Shown here in pieces: positions 8,312-16,699 of a stretch of DNA of 64,000 nt. Each line of letters opens with the position of its first letter. Positions within the stretch are counted from its first letter, which is position 1. Location: NCBI GenBank assembly GCA_023415305.1, contig JAEZKZ010000101.1, forward strand, positions 1 to 64,000, given 5' to 3'. The notes under the pieces were generated by a model. It did no database searches and was not told the DNA's origin. It was given only the letters and a program-made list of their open reading frames with translations. Both the position numbers and the translations under genes were made by a program. The stretch comes from Bacillota bacterium. Its GTDB lineage: Bacteria > Bacillota > Clostridia > Acetivibrionales > DSM-1351.

Positions 8312-9337
8312 ATGTTTACTGAATTTAAAAAGGAAATGATTTTTGAGCCAGATAAATACTTCCAGTCCTGCCATGCTTCTACTGTAACTATATTAGAGAA
8401 TGGCGATATAATGGCAGCTTGGTTTGCAGGTTCAGCTGAAGGTGCAGATGATGTAGCAATATGGGGTTCCCGCAGGCAAAATGGTATTTGGAGTATTCCG
8501 CAAAAACTAGCAGATGACATAGGGCAGCCAAATTGGAATCCTGTTCTCTATACCTCAGATAATGGAAATGTTCTATTGTTCTATAAGGTAGGCCGTAACA
8601 TCAGCGAATGGTATACAAATTTAATTATTTCTGAAGATAACGGAGATACCTGGAGCGAGCCGGCAGAACTTGTTAAAGGTGACACAAGTGGTGGCAGAGG
8701 CCCTGTTAGATGTAAGGTTATTCAGCTGTCAAACGGTAATATTCTGGCACCAACATCTACTGAAAAAGGTGCTTGGAAGTGTATGTCAGATATATATGAT
8801 AAGACAACTAATACTTGGACTAAAAGTAGCGAGGTTATGATTGAAGACCTTGATTATGAAAATATTCAGAGCGTAAAAAGCAATATTGCAGTATCCGAGC
8901 AATCTTTTAAGGGAAGAGGAATTATTCAGCCAACCCTATGGGAATCTGAACCTAATGTAGTTCATATGATGACAAGAAGCAGTGAGGGGAAAATATACAG
9001 AAGTGATTCCTATGATGGTGGAAAAACGTGGGACAAGGCATATGCCACTTCCCTGCCAAACAATAATAGTGGTATTGATGTCACTAGGCTGGATGATGGC
9101 ACGTTGGTGCTTGTGTATAACCCTGTAGGAATAAATTGGGGACCGCGAACACCCATAAAATTAAGTGTTTCTCATGATAATGGAATTACATGGGGAGAAA
9201 GTATTACCCTTGATGAAGGTGAAGGTGAATATTCATATCCCGCCATAATAACAAAAAACAAAGAATTATTTATCACATATACATTTGACAGAAAAAGCAT
9301 TGCTTTTTGGAATATAAAGCTTAGAAATTCTATTTGA
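8312..9337 (+). CDS. Cytoplasmic sialidase-fold (BNR repeat) glycosidase
   Basis: This 341-residue protein has the six-bladed sialidase-like propeller. Asp-box repeats (S/Y-x-D-x-G-x-T-W) are visible as 'SEDNGDTW', 'SYDGGKTW' and 'SHDNGITW'. It has no signal peptide, so it would act on an imported oligosaccharide. GH33 enzymes cleave ketosidic bonds of 2-keto-3-deoxy sugar acids (sialic acid, KDN, and Kdo/DHA in rhamnogalacturonan II), which fits the aldolase encoded two genes later. Fold assignment is fairly safe; the catalytic specificity is inference. GAGGT lies 8 bases before the ATG. A lyase-like or non-GH33 propeller role remains possible. Confidence 0.75.
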   Translation: MFTEFKKEMIFEPDKYFQSCHASTVTILENGDIMAAWFAGSAEGADDVAIWGSRRQNGIWSIPQKLADDIGQPNWNPVLYTSDNGNVLLFYKVGRNISEWYTNLIISEDNGDTWSEPAELVKGDTSGGRGPVRCKVIQLSNGNILAPTSTEKGAWKCMSDIYDKTTNTWTKSSEVMIEDLDYENIQSVKSNIAVSEQSFKGRGIIQPTLWESEPNVVHMMTRSSEGKIYRSDSYDGGKTWDKAYATSLPNNNSGIDVTRLDDGTLVLVYNPVGINWGPRTPIKLSVSHDNGITWGESITLDEGEGEYSYPAIITKNKELFITYTFDRKSIAFWNIKLRNSI

Positions 9338-9365
9338 TTTTCCTATGGGATGGCGAGGTAAGGAT

Positions 9366-9827
9366 ATGATAGTGGATACATTTAGTAACTTGGAAAAGTA
9401 TAAGGAGTCACTGCCTCAACTGTTATTGGTCAAGAAGTTTATTGATGACCACATGCATGAGGAGAATATGGAATGCTGTAAATATTTGATTGATGATGAA
9501 AATGTTTTTGCTCTTGTTCAAGAGTATGTTACTAAAAACAGCAAAGAAATCAGATGGGAATCACATAGAAAGTATATTGATGTGCAGTTTATATTAAGCG
9601 GTAATGAGAATATAGGATATTCACGGTGTGAGGCTCTCAAATTAATGGAGGACTTTAGTGAAGGTAAGGACATCGCATTTTACAAAAGTCCAAAGACTTA
9701 TACCGAAATTACTCTTTCAGAAGGGATGTTCGCAATTTTTTATCCAGGTGAAGCACATTTACCATGTTGTATAAGTGAAACACCAAGTAATGTCAAAAAA
9801 ATTGTTTTTAAAATAAAGAAGACTTAG
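9366..9827 (+). CDS. YhcH/YjgK/YiaL (DUF386) family protein, probable anomerase for the aldolase
   Basis: This 153-residue YhcH-family protein is a paralog of the one at 1853, sharing 'WESHRKYIDVQF' and 'MFAIFYPGEAHLP'. E. coli YhcH has been reported to open the ring of N-acetylneuraminate for the lyase, and here the gene lies directly before an aldolase of the same superfamily. That is the main reason to assign the same job on this operon's substrate. I chose ATG 9366 because GAGGTAAGG lies just upstream and the protein then begins like its paralog (MIVD/MIID). Confidence 0.87.
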   Translation: MIVDTFSNLEKYKESLPQLLLVKKFIDDHMHEENMECCKYLIDDENVFALVQEYVTKNSKEIRWESHRKYIDVQFILSGNENIGYSRCEALKLMEDFSEGKDIAFYKSPKTYTEITLSEGMFAIFYPGEAHLPCCISETPSNVKKIVFKIKKT

Positions 9828-9865
9828 CAAATATACAAAATTAATATAAAAGAGGCGTATGAATT

Positions 9866-10795
9866 ATGATTACTAATTTTCCTGGCGGAGTTTGGCCAAC
9901 GATGATAACACCTTATACCGCAGACGGAAGCATCGATTATGAGAATTTAAGAAAAATGATAGATTGGTATATTGAAAATAAGGTACAAGGCTTGTTTGCA
10001 GTATGCCAATCCAGTGAGATGTTTTTTCTTTCTTTGGAAGAGAGAATTGAAATTGCAAGTTTTGTTAAAGAATATGCTAATGGGCGGGTCCCGGTCATTG
10101 CATCAGGACATACATCCGATAAGCTGGAAGATCAAATTATAGAGTTAAACAAAATGGCTGAAACAGGTGTGGATGCTGTAATACTAATATCAAATCGACT
10201 AGCTGCTCAGGATGAACCTGATACTGTATTCATTAAAAATCTTGAAAAGATACTGGAAGCTCTTCCAAAAGATATACCGTTAGGTTTCTACGAATGCCCA
10301 TATCCGTACAAGAGACTTATTTCACCTGAAATAATTAAATATTGTCTGAAAACCGATAGGTTCTATTTTATTAAGGACACAAGCTGTGATGTTGAAAATA
10401 TTAAAGAAAAAATGAGTCTTATAGAAGGATCACATTTAAAGCTTTATAATGCAAATTCCGCAACCTTGCTTGAGACTCTTCCATTAGGAATTGCCGGTTA
10501 CTGTGGGGTTATGGCAAATTTTCATCCTGCACTATATGATTGGCTCTTGAATAATTGGGAGAAAGAGCCACAGAAAACGAAAGAATTAATGAGTTTTTTA
10601 AGTTTGGCATCTCAAATAGAGAGGCAGTTCTACCCTGTAAATGCAAAATATTATTTAAGCTTAGAAGGTATTCCGATATCATACATCAGCAGGTCTAAGG
10701 ATGTAAGTCTGTTTACCTCTGCAAACAAGCTTGAGGTAGAACATTTACATGAATTAGATAAGAAAGTACACGCTGATCTGGGCTTAAGAAAATAA
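9866..10795 (+). CDS. Pyruvate aldolase of the DHDPS / N-acetylneuraminate lyase family
   Basis: This 309-residue TIM-barrel class I aldolase would release pyruvate from a 2-keto-3-deoxy acid. The Schiff-base lysine is in 'FYFIKDTSCD', and the proton-relay tyrosine is in 'GFYECPYP' (YNIP in the archetype). The usual carboxylate-binding GSTGE motif is replaced by 'CQSSE'. The region equal to the Neu5Ac-binding Gly-Tyr-Asp-Glu of NanA reads Ala-Asn-Ser-Ala by eye. The enzyme is therefore probably not a Neu5Ac lyase or a DHDPS. With the kinase, isomerase and mutarotase that follow, Kdo aldolase is my preferred guess. The ribosome site is AAGAGG. Confidence 0.85.
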   Translation: MITNFPGGVWPTMITPYTADGSIDYENLRKMIDWYIENKVQGLFAVCQSSEMFFLSLEERIEIASFVKEYANGRVPVIASGHTSDKLEDQIIELNKMAETGVDAVILISNRLAAQDEPDTVFIKNLEKILEALPKDIPLGFYECPYPYKRLISPEIIKYCLKTDRFYFIKDTSCDVENIKEKMSLIEGSHLKLYNANSATLLETLPLGIAGYCGVMANFHPALYDWLLNNWEKEPQKTKELMSFLSLASQIERQFYPVNAKYYLSLEGIPISYISRSKDVSLFTSANKLEVEHLHELDKKVHADLGLRK

Positions 10796-10883
10796 ATTCA
10801 GAGCATCAAATGTAGTCGGAATACCACATGACGCTTTCAAGTCTGTTTAAATTATTAATTTGAAGCAAAGGCAGGTTAAAATC

Positions 10884-11858
10884 ATGAAAACTCCTAAGAT
10901 ATTAGTGGTTGGAAGCCTTGTAATGGATTTAATTTATAGTACTTCAAAGGTGCCAAACGAGGGCGAAACATTAAATGACGGCATATCGTTTACGTCTGCT
11001 CCGGGTGGAAAAGGCGCAAATCAAGCAGTTCAAGCTGCAAGGCTTGGTTCTGACGTTACGATGGTTGGAAAACTTGGTAAAGATATGTTTGGAGATGAAT
11101 TACTCAAGGCAATTGAAGAAGCAGGTATTAATACAGAAAATATATTGAGGGATGAAACTTGCTCCTCAGCTGTCAGCAACATCATTTTAGAAGTTATTCC
11201 AGGTAAAAAAACAAAGAATAGAATAATAGTTGTGCCAGGTGCTAACATGAAGCTTACTGTTGATGATGTTGCATTTTTAAAGGACACTATTTCACAGTAT
11301 GATCTTGTTATTATGCAGCTTGAAATTCCGTTGGAAGTAAATAGAAGAGTTATAGAATATGCCTATGCAAAGGGAGTTCCGGTAATGCTGAACTCAGCCC
11401 CTTATCAGGCTTTAGATGACGAGCTGCTTTCAAAGCTAACCTATATCTCCCCTAACGAGCATGAAGCATATGGTTTGACTGGAATAAAAACTACTAAGGA
11501 TGACGGTAGTATAGATATAGAAAAGGTTGAAATGGCCGCAAAAGCGTTACTAAATAAAGGAGTTAAAAATGTAATTATCACCTTAGGCAGCAATGGCGTA
11601 GCATTTATGAATAAAGATATGTTTGTTGTAAAACCTTGTATAGATATTGTGAAGGTAGTTGACCCGACTGCAGCAGGGGACTCTTTTACAGGTGCTTTCA
11701 GTACAGCTGTATGTATGGGAATGTCACCGGAAAAAGCTCTTGACTTTGCAAACTATACAGCAACTGTCACTGTTTCAAAAATGGGAGCAATTACATCTTT
11801 GCCCTCACTGGATGAGGTAAAGGCTTTAATGAAGAAGGATAATTATGAAGCAGATTGA
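10884..11858 (+). CDS. Ribokinase-like PfkB sugar kinase
   Basis: This 324-residue ribokinase-type kinase has the N-terminal block 'PGGKGANQAVQAARLGSDV' and the C-terminal 'DPTAAGDSFTGAF', with the AAGD form usual in ribokinases. It would phosphorylate a pentose or similar aldose at the terminal hydroxyl. In this operon that aldose could be D-arabinose released by the aldolase. The frame extends to a TTG at 10860, but ATG 10884, after GGCAGG, gives the normal N terminus (MKTPKILVVGSL). Confidence 0.88.
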   Translation: MKTPKILVVGSLVMDLIYSTSKVPNEGETLNDGISFTSAPGGKGANQAVQAARLGSDVTMVGKLGKDMFGDELLKAIEEAGINTENILRDETCSSAVSNIILEVIPGKKTKNRIIVVPGANMKLTVDDVAFLKDTISQYDLVIMQLEIPLEVNRRVIEYAYAKGVPVMLNSAPYQALDDELLSKLTYISPNEHEAYGLTGIKTTKDDGSIDIEKVEMAAKALLNKGVKNVIITLGSNGVAFMNKDMFVVKPCIDIVKVVDPTAAGDSFTGAFSTAVCMGMSPEKALDFANYTATVTVSKMGAITSLPSLDEVKALMKKDNYEAD

Positions 11859-11917
11859 GATAGGAGGGCGATTTTATCTCCACTTGATTTCTAGATACAC
11901 TTATGGAGGAAATTGTT

Positions 11918-12532
11918 ATGGATAAGTCTTTAAACAATATATTAAAGGATTTTGTAGATATTTCTAATGAAGAAATGCAAGCACTTACTAAAGAAATAAG
12001 CATAGACTTTTACGATGAAGCAGTTGAAGTGATATTGGCTGCAGAGAAAAAAGGTAACAGGGTTCATGTTACCGGCATTGGTAAACCGGGGCATGTTGCC
12101 AGCTATGTTGCTTCACTTCTATCATCTACAGGAACGCCTACCTATGAATTACACGGAACAGAAGCAGTACATGGTTCTTCAGGGCAAGTGAGGCCTGGGG
12201 ACGTGGTTATTGCAATATCAAATAGCGGTGAAACAGCTGAGCTAAAAGCAACTGTTACAACTTTGAAGAATAACGGGGCAAAAATTATTGCCGTTACAGG
12301 TAAAAGAGAATCCTGGTTAGCTAAAAATAGTGATGCATTCCTGTATGCAGGCGTTAATAAGGAAGGAGACCCACTTAATAGAGCACCTAGAGCGTCAATA
12401 CTTGCAGAGGTTTTTGTACTCCAGGGTCTGAGCCTGCTACTTCAATGTACAAAAGGTATAACACCCACACAATATGTAAAGTGGCATCCCGGAGGAACTT
12501 TAGGGCAGTTGAGAGCTGATGAAACGAAATAA
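11918..12532 (+). CDS. Single-domain SIS sugar-phosphate isomerase, KdsD/GutQ-like
   Basis: This 204-residue SIS-domain protein resembles the isomerase half of D-arabinose-5-phosphate isomerases, without their CBS domains. It keeps the family blocks 'TGIGKPGHVA', 'LLSSTGTP', 'EAVHGSSGQVRPGDVVIAIS' and 'WHPGGTLGQ', which carry the Lys, Glu and His residues important in KdsD. Single-domain isomerases of this type are known. It would convert arabinose-5-P to ribulose-5-P, matching the kinase before it. ATG 11918 is preceded by GGAGGA; the ATG at 11903 overlaps that site. A related aldose-ketose isomerase activity is possible. Confidence 0.85.
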   Translation: MDKSLNNILKDFVDISNEEMQALTKEISIDFYDEAVEVILAAEKKGNRVHVTGIGKPGHVASYVASLLSSTGTPTYELHGTEAVHGSSGQVRPGDVVIAISNSGETAELKATVTTLKNNGAKIIAVTGKRESWLAKNSDAFLYAGVNKEGDPLNRAPRASILAEVFVLQGLSLLLQCTKGITPTQYVKWHPGGTLGQLRADETK

Positions 12533-12607
12533 GTAAATGGTCATTTTATTCATTGATACTTTCTCAGTTGCAGCAAACATTCTATTAAACTGTAAAAGGA
12601 GCTAACT

Positions 12608-13021
12608 ATGCTTAAAACAGCGTGTATAAATCCTGATTTAATTGGTCTGCTTGCACAGTGCGGACATGGAGACAAAATACTTATAGCAGATGGGAACTAT
12701 CCTCTTGATTCAAATACCGGGGATGCTACAGCCAGGATATATTTAGGGCTAACTCATGGGATTCCTTTAGTTACGCAGGTCTTAGAGGTCTTTGGGAAAA
12801 CAATTACCATAGAGAATGCAGAAGTTATGGTACCTGATACTGGAAACGATCCGGAGATATTTAATGAATTTAATAAAATCCTTCCGGAAGAAGTTAAGCT
12901 TATCAAGCTTGGGCGCTATGAGTTCTACGATGCCTGTAAAAAGGATAATGTAAAAATAGCTATTTCAACAGGGGAACAGAGAGTATTTGCCAATATTCTT
13001 ATAACTATCGGCGTAGCATAG
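12608..13021 (+). CDS. RbsD/FucU-family sugar mutarotase
   Basis: This 137-residue protein belongs to the RbsD/FucU pyranase-mutarotase family: N-terminal 'LAQCGHGDKILIADGNYP' with the catalytic His, and C-terminal Tyr/Asp region 'RYEFYDACKK'. FucU acts on L-fucose, whose ring stereochemistry resembles D-arabinose. A ring-form change ahead of the ribokinase-like enzyme is a sensible role. An AAGGAG site precedes the ATG. It is the last gene before a strong terminator. Confidence 0.88.
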   Translation: MLKTACINPDLIGLLAQCGHGDKILIADGNYPLDSNTGDATARIYLGLTHGIPLVTQVLEVFGKTITIENAEVMVPDTGNDPEIFNEFNKILPEEVKLIKLGRYEFYDACKKDNVKIAISTGEQRVFANILITIGVA

Positions 13022-13047
13022 GTCCAAGTCCTGCTCCCGCTACCATG

Positions 13048-13093
13048 AAAATCAAAGCCTCTCAGGAAAATTCCTGAGAGGCTTTGATTTTTT
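13048..13093 (+). terminator. Strong rho-independent terminator of the sugar-acid operon
   Basis: Arms 13048-13066 and 13072-13090 form an almost uninterrupted stem of about 19 pairs, including GCCTCTCAGGA/TCCTGAGAGGC. The stem ends in a run of six T. It closes the operon that begins at 5064. Confidence 0.93.
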
Positions 13094-13186
13094 ACCATAG
13101 CTGTATCTCATTTCATTTAAGCACTAAAAACCGTATCATATAATACGCTATGTAATTATTTACATTATTACTGAGAATTTCTAAGC

Positions 13187-13215
13187 TTGAAAAGAATTAC
13201 AGTGAAGTATATTAT
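13187..13215 (+). promoter_or_regulatory. Likely sigma-A promoter of the Hdr-Flx-fumarate reductase operon
   Basis: TTGAAA (13187-13192) and TATTAT (13210-13215) are each five-of-six matches, with a 17-base spacer. This leaves a leader of about 270 bases before the first gene at 13495. The leader is AT-rich, and I see no known riboswitch in it. Confidence 0.55.
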
Positions 13216-13470
13216 TAAATCGAATAAGAAGTCAGGGGATACCCCTTGTTTTGCAAAAGACAAAGCTATAGAATAGGCAAGATTGTTAAATTATTAACGA
13301 TTTTGAACTTAAAGAATTTATAACAGAATGAAGATTAATAACATGAATATGTATTAATTATTAAAAGGTTATTAGAGGAGAAAAGTCTTGATATGAATTC
13401 AGACATGAATGTTAAATTTTTATCAATAAATAAAGCATATTTATAATACATCGTGGCCGTTATTCGGCTC

Positions 13471-13494
13471 ATGGAGGCTAATATGGAGGCTAAT
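13471..13494 (+). repeat. Tandem 12-base duplication of a start codon plus ribosome site
   Basis: The unit ATGGAGGCTAAT occurs twice (13471-13482, 13483-13494) and is followed by the ATG at 13495. All three ATGs are in frame, and each later ATG has GGAGG five bases upstream. The first true start is uncertain by 4 or 8 codons. Confidence 0.85.
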
Positions 13495-14283
13495 ATGATT
13501 TATAGTTACTATCCGGGATGTACATTAAAAAATAAAGCTAAAATTCTGGACAAATATGCCAGGATTTCAGCCCAAGTGCTAGGGTTTGAATTGGAAGAAA
13601 TAGAAGACTGGCAATGCTGTGGCGCAGTATACCCACAAGCAGCGGATGAGATTGCAACAAAGTTATCCTCTGTTCGTGCTTTAAACAGTGCAAAGGAAAA
13701 GGGTCAGGATTTGGTTACTCTCTGTTCAGCCTGTCATCACGTTATAAAGCGCGTAAATGATGATATGAGGCGTATAACTGATATCCAGACAAGGGCCAAT
13801 AATTATCTTCAATTTGACCAGCCATACCTTGGTGAAACACAGGTGCTTCACTTTTTAGAAGTACTACGTGACAAAGTTGGATTTGATGTTCTGAAGGAAA
13901 AGGTAAAGAATCCTTTAACTGGAAGGAAGATTGGTGCATATTACGGTTGCATGCTTCTTCGTCCAAGCAGTGTCATTCAATTGGATGATGCCGAAAATCC
14001 AACAATCATCGAGGACTTTATACGTGCTCTTGGTGCGGAAGCAATTGTGTATCCATATAGAAATGAATGCTGTGGTGGATATATCTCTTTAAAAGAGAGA
14101 GAACTGGCAGGAACAATGGTAGATAGAATCATGGAATCTGCGGCATATAAAGGTGCCGAAGAGATTATTACTGCTTGTCCTCTATGTTTATATAATCTAA
14201 ATAGTAGTGGTCAGGCTAACAAGCTTCCTGTTTTTTATTTTACCGAATTACTAGCAGAAGCATTAGGCTTGAAGGATAAATAA
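13495..14283 (+). CDS. hdrB: HdrB-like heterodisulfide reductase subunit
   Basis: This 262-residue protein carries two CCG domains that in HdrB hold a pair of noncubane [4Fe-4S] clusters. The cysteine motifs are 'WQCCGAVYP' with 'CSACHH', and 'NECCGGY' with 'CPLCLYN'. In methanogens this subunit reduces CoM-S-S-CoB; in bacteria without those cofactors it uses other acceptors. Here the operon also encodes a fumarate reductase, so HdrB may pass electrons there. I use the third of three tandem ATGs, matching the family N terminus (MIYSYYPGC). Confidence 0.9.
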   Translation: MIYSYYPGCTLKNKAKILDKYARISAQVLGFELEEIEDWQCCGAVYPQAADEIATKLSSVRALNSAKEKGQDLVTLCSACHHVIKRVNDDMRRITDIQTRANNYLQFDQPYLGETQVLHFLEVLRDKVGFDVLKEKVKNPLTGRKIGAYYGCMLLRPSSVIQLDDAENPTIIEDFIRALGAEAIVYPYRNECCGGYISLKERELAGTMVDRIMESAAYKGAEEIITACPLCLYNLNSSGQANKLPVFYFTELLAEALGLKDK

Positions 14284-14297
14284 GGGGGTGTACTAAG

Positions 14298-14690
14298 GTG
14301 CATAAAACAGAAATGGAACAAGCGCAGCTGATAAAAGAAATCAGTAATGTAGATACAAATAAATGTATGAAATGTGGAAGATGCTCTGCCTCATGTCCCT
14401 CCTATGATGAAATGGATATCAGGCCCCATCAGTTTGTATCCTACATACAAACTGGCAATGTAGCTGAATTGATGGAGGCGACAAGCATTTGGAAATGTCT
14501 CTCCTGTTTCGCCTGTGTAGAGCGTTGTCCAAGAGGTGTAAAGCCTGCAAGGCTAATAGAAGCGGTTCGTCTGATGGTGATTCGCCAAAAAGGACAGAAT
14601 TATTTATTCCCAGATGAGATACCGGCACTTTTAGATGAAGAGATTCCACAGCAATTATTGGCAAGTGCATTTCGAAAGTACAGTAAGTAA
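14298..14690 (+). CDS. hdrC: HdrC-like iron-sulfur subunit
   Basis: This 130-residue protein has two [4Fe-4S] motifs, 'CMKCGRCSASCP' and 'CLSCFACVERCP'. They match HdrC, the electron wire between HdrA and HdrB. It starts at GTG 14298, about 10 bases after AAGGGGG, and lies 14 bases after hdrB. No membrane segment is present, so the complex is soluble. Confidence 0.9.
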   Translation: MHKTEMEQAQLIKEISNVDTNKCMKCGRCSASCPSYDEMDIRPHQFVSYIQTGNVAELMEATSIWKCLSCFACVERCPRGVKPARLIEAVRLMVIRQKGQNYLFPDEIPALLDEEIPQQLLASAFRKYSK

Positions 14691-14713
14691 AAAAAGGTTT
14701 GGAGGTGAACAGA

Positions 14714-16699
14714 GTGCAAAGAATAGGAGTATTTGTATGCCATTGCGGTACAAATATAGCAGCAACTGTAGATGTCGAAAAAGTTGTGGAGTTGGCTAAA
14801 AAAGAGCAGGGTGTGGTACATGCAGAAGAATATCAATACATGTGTTCAGAGGCAGGTCAAAGCAAGATTCGCGAAGCAATTAAAGATATGCAACTGACGG
14901 GAGTAGTAGTTTGTGCATGTTCCCCGCGTATGCATGAGAATACATTTAGAAAAGCAGCAGAAAAGGCCGGATTGAATCCATTCATGGTGGAAATAGCCAA
15001 TATCCGTGAGCATTGTTCATGGATTCATAAAGATAGAGAAGAAGCAACACAGAAAGCAGTGATTCTTGCGCGGGCAGCAATAGCAAAAGTTAAATTAAAT
15101 ACACCACTCCAGGCAGGCGAAAGCAAGGTAGTGAAGAGAGCTTTGGTTATTGGCGGCGGAATTGCCGGTATTCAGACTGCAATTGATATAGCAGATGCAG
15201 GATATGAAGTAGACATTGTTGAGAAGACACCAAGTATTGGCGGAAGGATGTCTCAGTTGGACAAAACATTTCCAACCCTAGACTGTTCTGCTTGTATACT
15301 AACACCGAAAATGGTAGAAGCAGCCTCCCACGATAAGATTACCATACATACTTACAGTGAAGTAGAAAAGGTAGCTGGATTTGTAGGAGATTTCATTGTA
15401 GATATACGTAAGAAAGCACGTAGTGTTGACATGAGTAAATGTACCGGATGTGGAGTTTGCTCAGAAAAATGTCCTTCTAAAAAAGGAAAGAGTGAATTCA
15501 ACAGAGGTATGAGTAATAGAAGTGCTATATACACTCCGTTTGCACAGGCAGTACCTAATGTGCCGGTTATTGACAGGGATCAATGTACAAAATATAAGAC
15601 CGGTAAATGTGGAGTATGTGCAAAAGTTTGTGCGGCGGGAGCCATTGATTATGATCAAAAAGATGAGATTATCACAGGTAATTACGGAACTATAGTAGTT
15701 GCGACAGGTTTTGATACCATCAACTTGGATAAGTTTGACGAGTATTCCTATGACCAAAGTGCAGACGTTATTACATCTTTAGAATTTGAGCGTCTGACAA
15801 ATGCAGCAGGTCCTACAAAGGGTAAACTGGTTCGTCCTTCAAATAATGAAAAGCCAAAGTCTGTAGCATTTATTCAGTGTGTTGGATCCCGTGATGTAAC
15901 TTGTAAAGGAAAGAGCTATTGCTCTAAAATTTGCTGTATGTATACTGCAAAGCATGCAATGCTTATAAAAGACAAGTATCCTGATATCGATGTACATGTA
16001 TTTTATATTGATGTACGTACCCCGGGTAAGAATTTTGATGAATTCTATAGAAGAGCAGTAGAGGAATACGGAGTGAATTATATCAAGGGTCAGGTAGGTA
16101 AGGTGGCAGAAGCAGATGGTCACTTGCTGGTACAGGCTGTTGATATGCTAGACAATAAAAGAATTATGCTAAATGCTGATATGGTAGTCCTTGCAACTGC
16201 CATTGAGCCTGAACCTTCAGTTAGAGGGCTGGCTACAATGCTCACCGCCAGCATAGATACCAACAATTTCCTGACAGAGGCTCATCCAAAGTTAAGACCG
16301 GTTGAGTCACCAACTGCAGGAGTATTCTTGTCAGGAGTATGTCAAGGTCCAAAGGACATTCCAGAAACAGTAGCACAAGCAGGAGCCGCGGCTGTAAAAG
16401 CAATCGGACTTTTAGCAAAAGATAAGCTGGTAACAAATCCATGTGTAGCAAAAGCAAGTGAGCTTTTCTGTAATGGTTGCTCAAATTGTGAGCACGTATG
16501 CCCTTACGGGGCTATATCCTATCAGGATAAAGAGGTTAACGATCATGGCGTGAGAGAGACAAGAAGAGTAGCATTTGTAAATAGTGCCCTTTGTCAAGGG
16601 TGTGGAGCTTGTACAGTTGTATGCCCGTCTGGAGCAATGGACCTTCAAGGCTTCTCCAACAGACAAATTCTTGCGGAGGTAGATGCAATATGCAAATAG
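14714..16699 (+). CDS. hdrA: HdrA-like flavin-based bifurcating subunit
   Basis: This 661-residue HdrA homolog is the FAD subunit where electron bifurcation takes place. An N-terminal 'GVFVCHCGTNI' block is followed by a Rossmann FAD site 'GGGIAGIQTAIDIADAGYEV' near residue 147 and the HdrA motif 'TLDCSACILTPKM'. Further [4Fe-4S] motifs are 'CTGCGVCSEKCP', 'CGVCAKVC' and, at the C terminus, two ferredoxin motifs ('CNGCSNCEHVCP', 'CQGCGACTVVCP'). I chose GTG 14714, 6 bases after GGAGGTG, over the TTG at 14699. Its 3' end overlaps the next gene. Confidence 0.93.
   Translation: MQRIGVFVCHCGTNIAATVDVEKVVELAKKEQGVVHAEEYQYMCSEAGQSKIREAIKDMQLTGVVVCACSPRMHENTFRKAAEKAGLNPFMVEIANIREHCSWIHKDREEATQKAVILARAAIAKVKLNTPLQAGESKVVKRALVIGGGIAGIQTAIDIADAGYEVDIVEKTPSIGGRMSQLDKTFPTLDCSACILTPKMVEAASHDKITIHTYSEVEKVAGFVGDFIVDIRKKARSVDMSKCTGCGVCSEKCPSKKGKSEFNRGMSNRSAIYTPFAQAVPNVPVIDRDQCTKYKTGKCGVCAKVCAAGAIDYDQKDEIITGNYGTIVVATGFDTINLDKFDEYSYDQSADVITSLEFERLTNAAGPTKGKLVRPSNNEKPKSVAFIQCVGSRDVTCKGKSYCSKICCMYTAKHAMLIKDKYPDIDVHVFYIDVRTPGKNFDEFYRRAVEEYGVNYIKGQVGKVAEADGHLLVQAVDMLDNKRIMLNADMVVLATAIEPEPSVRGLATMLTASIDTNNFLTEAHPKLRPVESPTAGVFLSGVCQGPKDIPETVAQAGAAAVKAIGLLAKDKLVTNPCVAKASELFCNGCSNCEHVCPYGAISYQDKEVNDHGVRETRRVAFVNSALCQGCGACTVVCPSGAMDLQGFSNRQILAEVDAICK

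Noticed and set aside
5064..13021. Standard N-acetylneuraminate (nan) operon
   Set aside because: The sialidase fold, YhcH and NanA-family aldolase fit at first sight, but there is no NanE, ROK kinase, NagA or NagB, the aldolase pocket lacks Neu5Ac contacts, and the isomerase is arabinose-5-P type.
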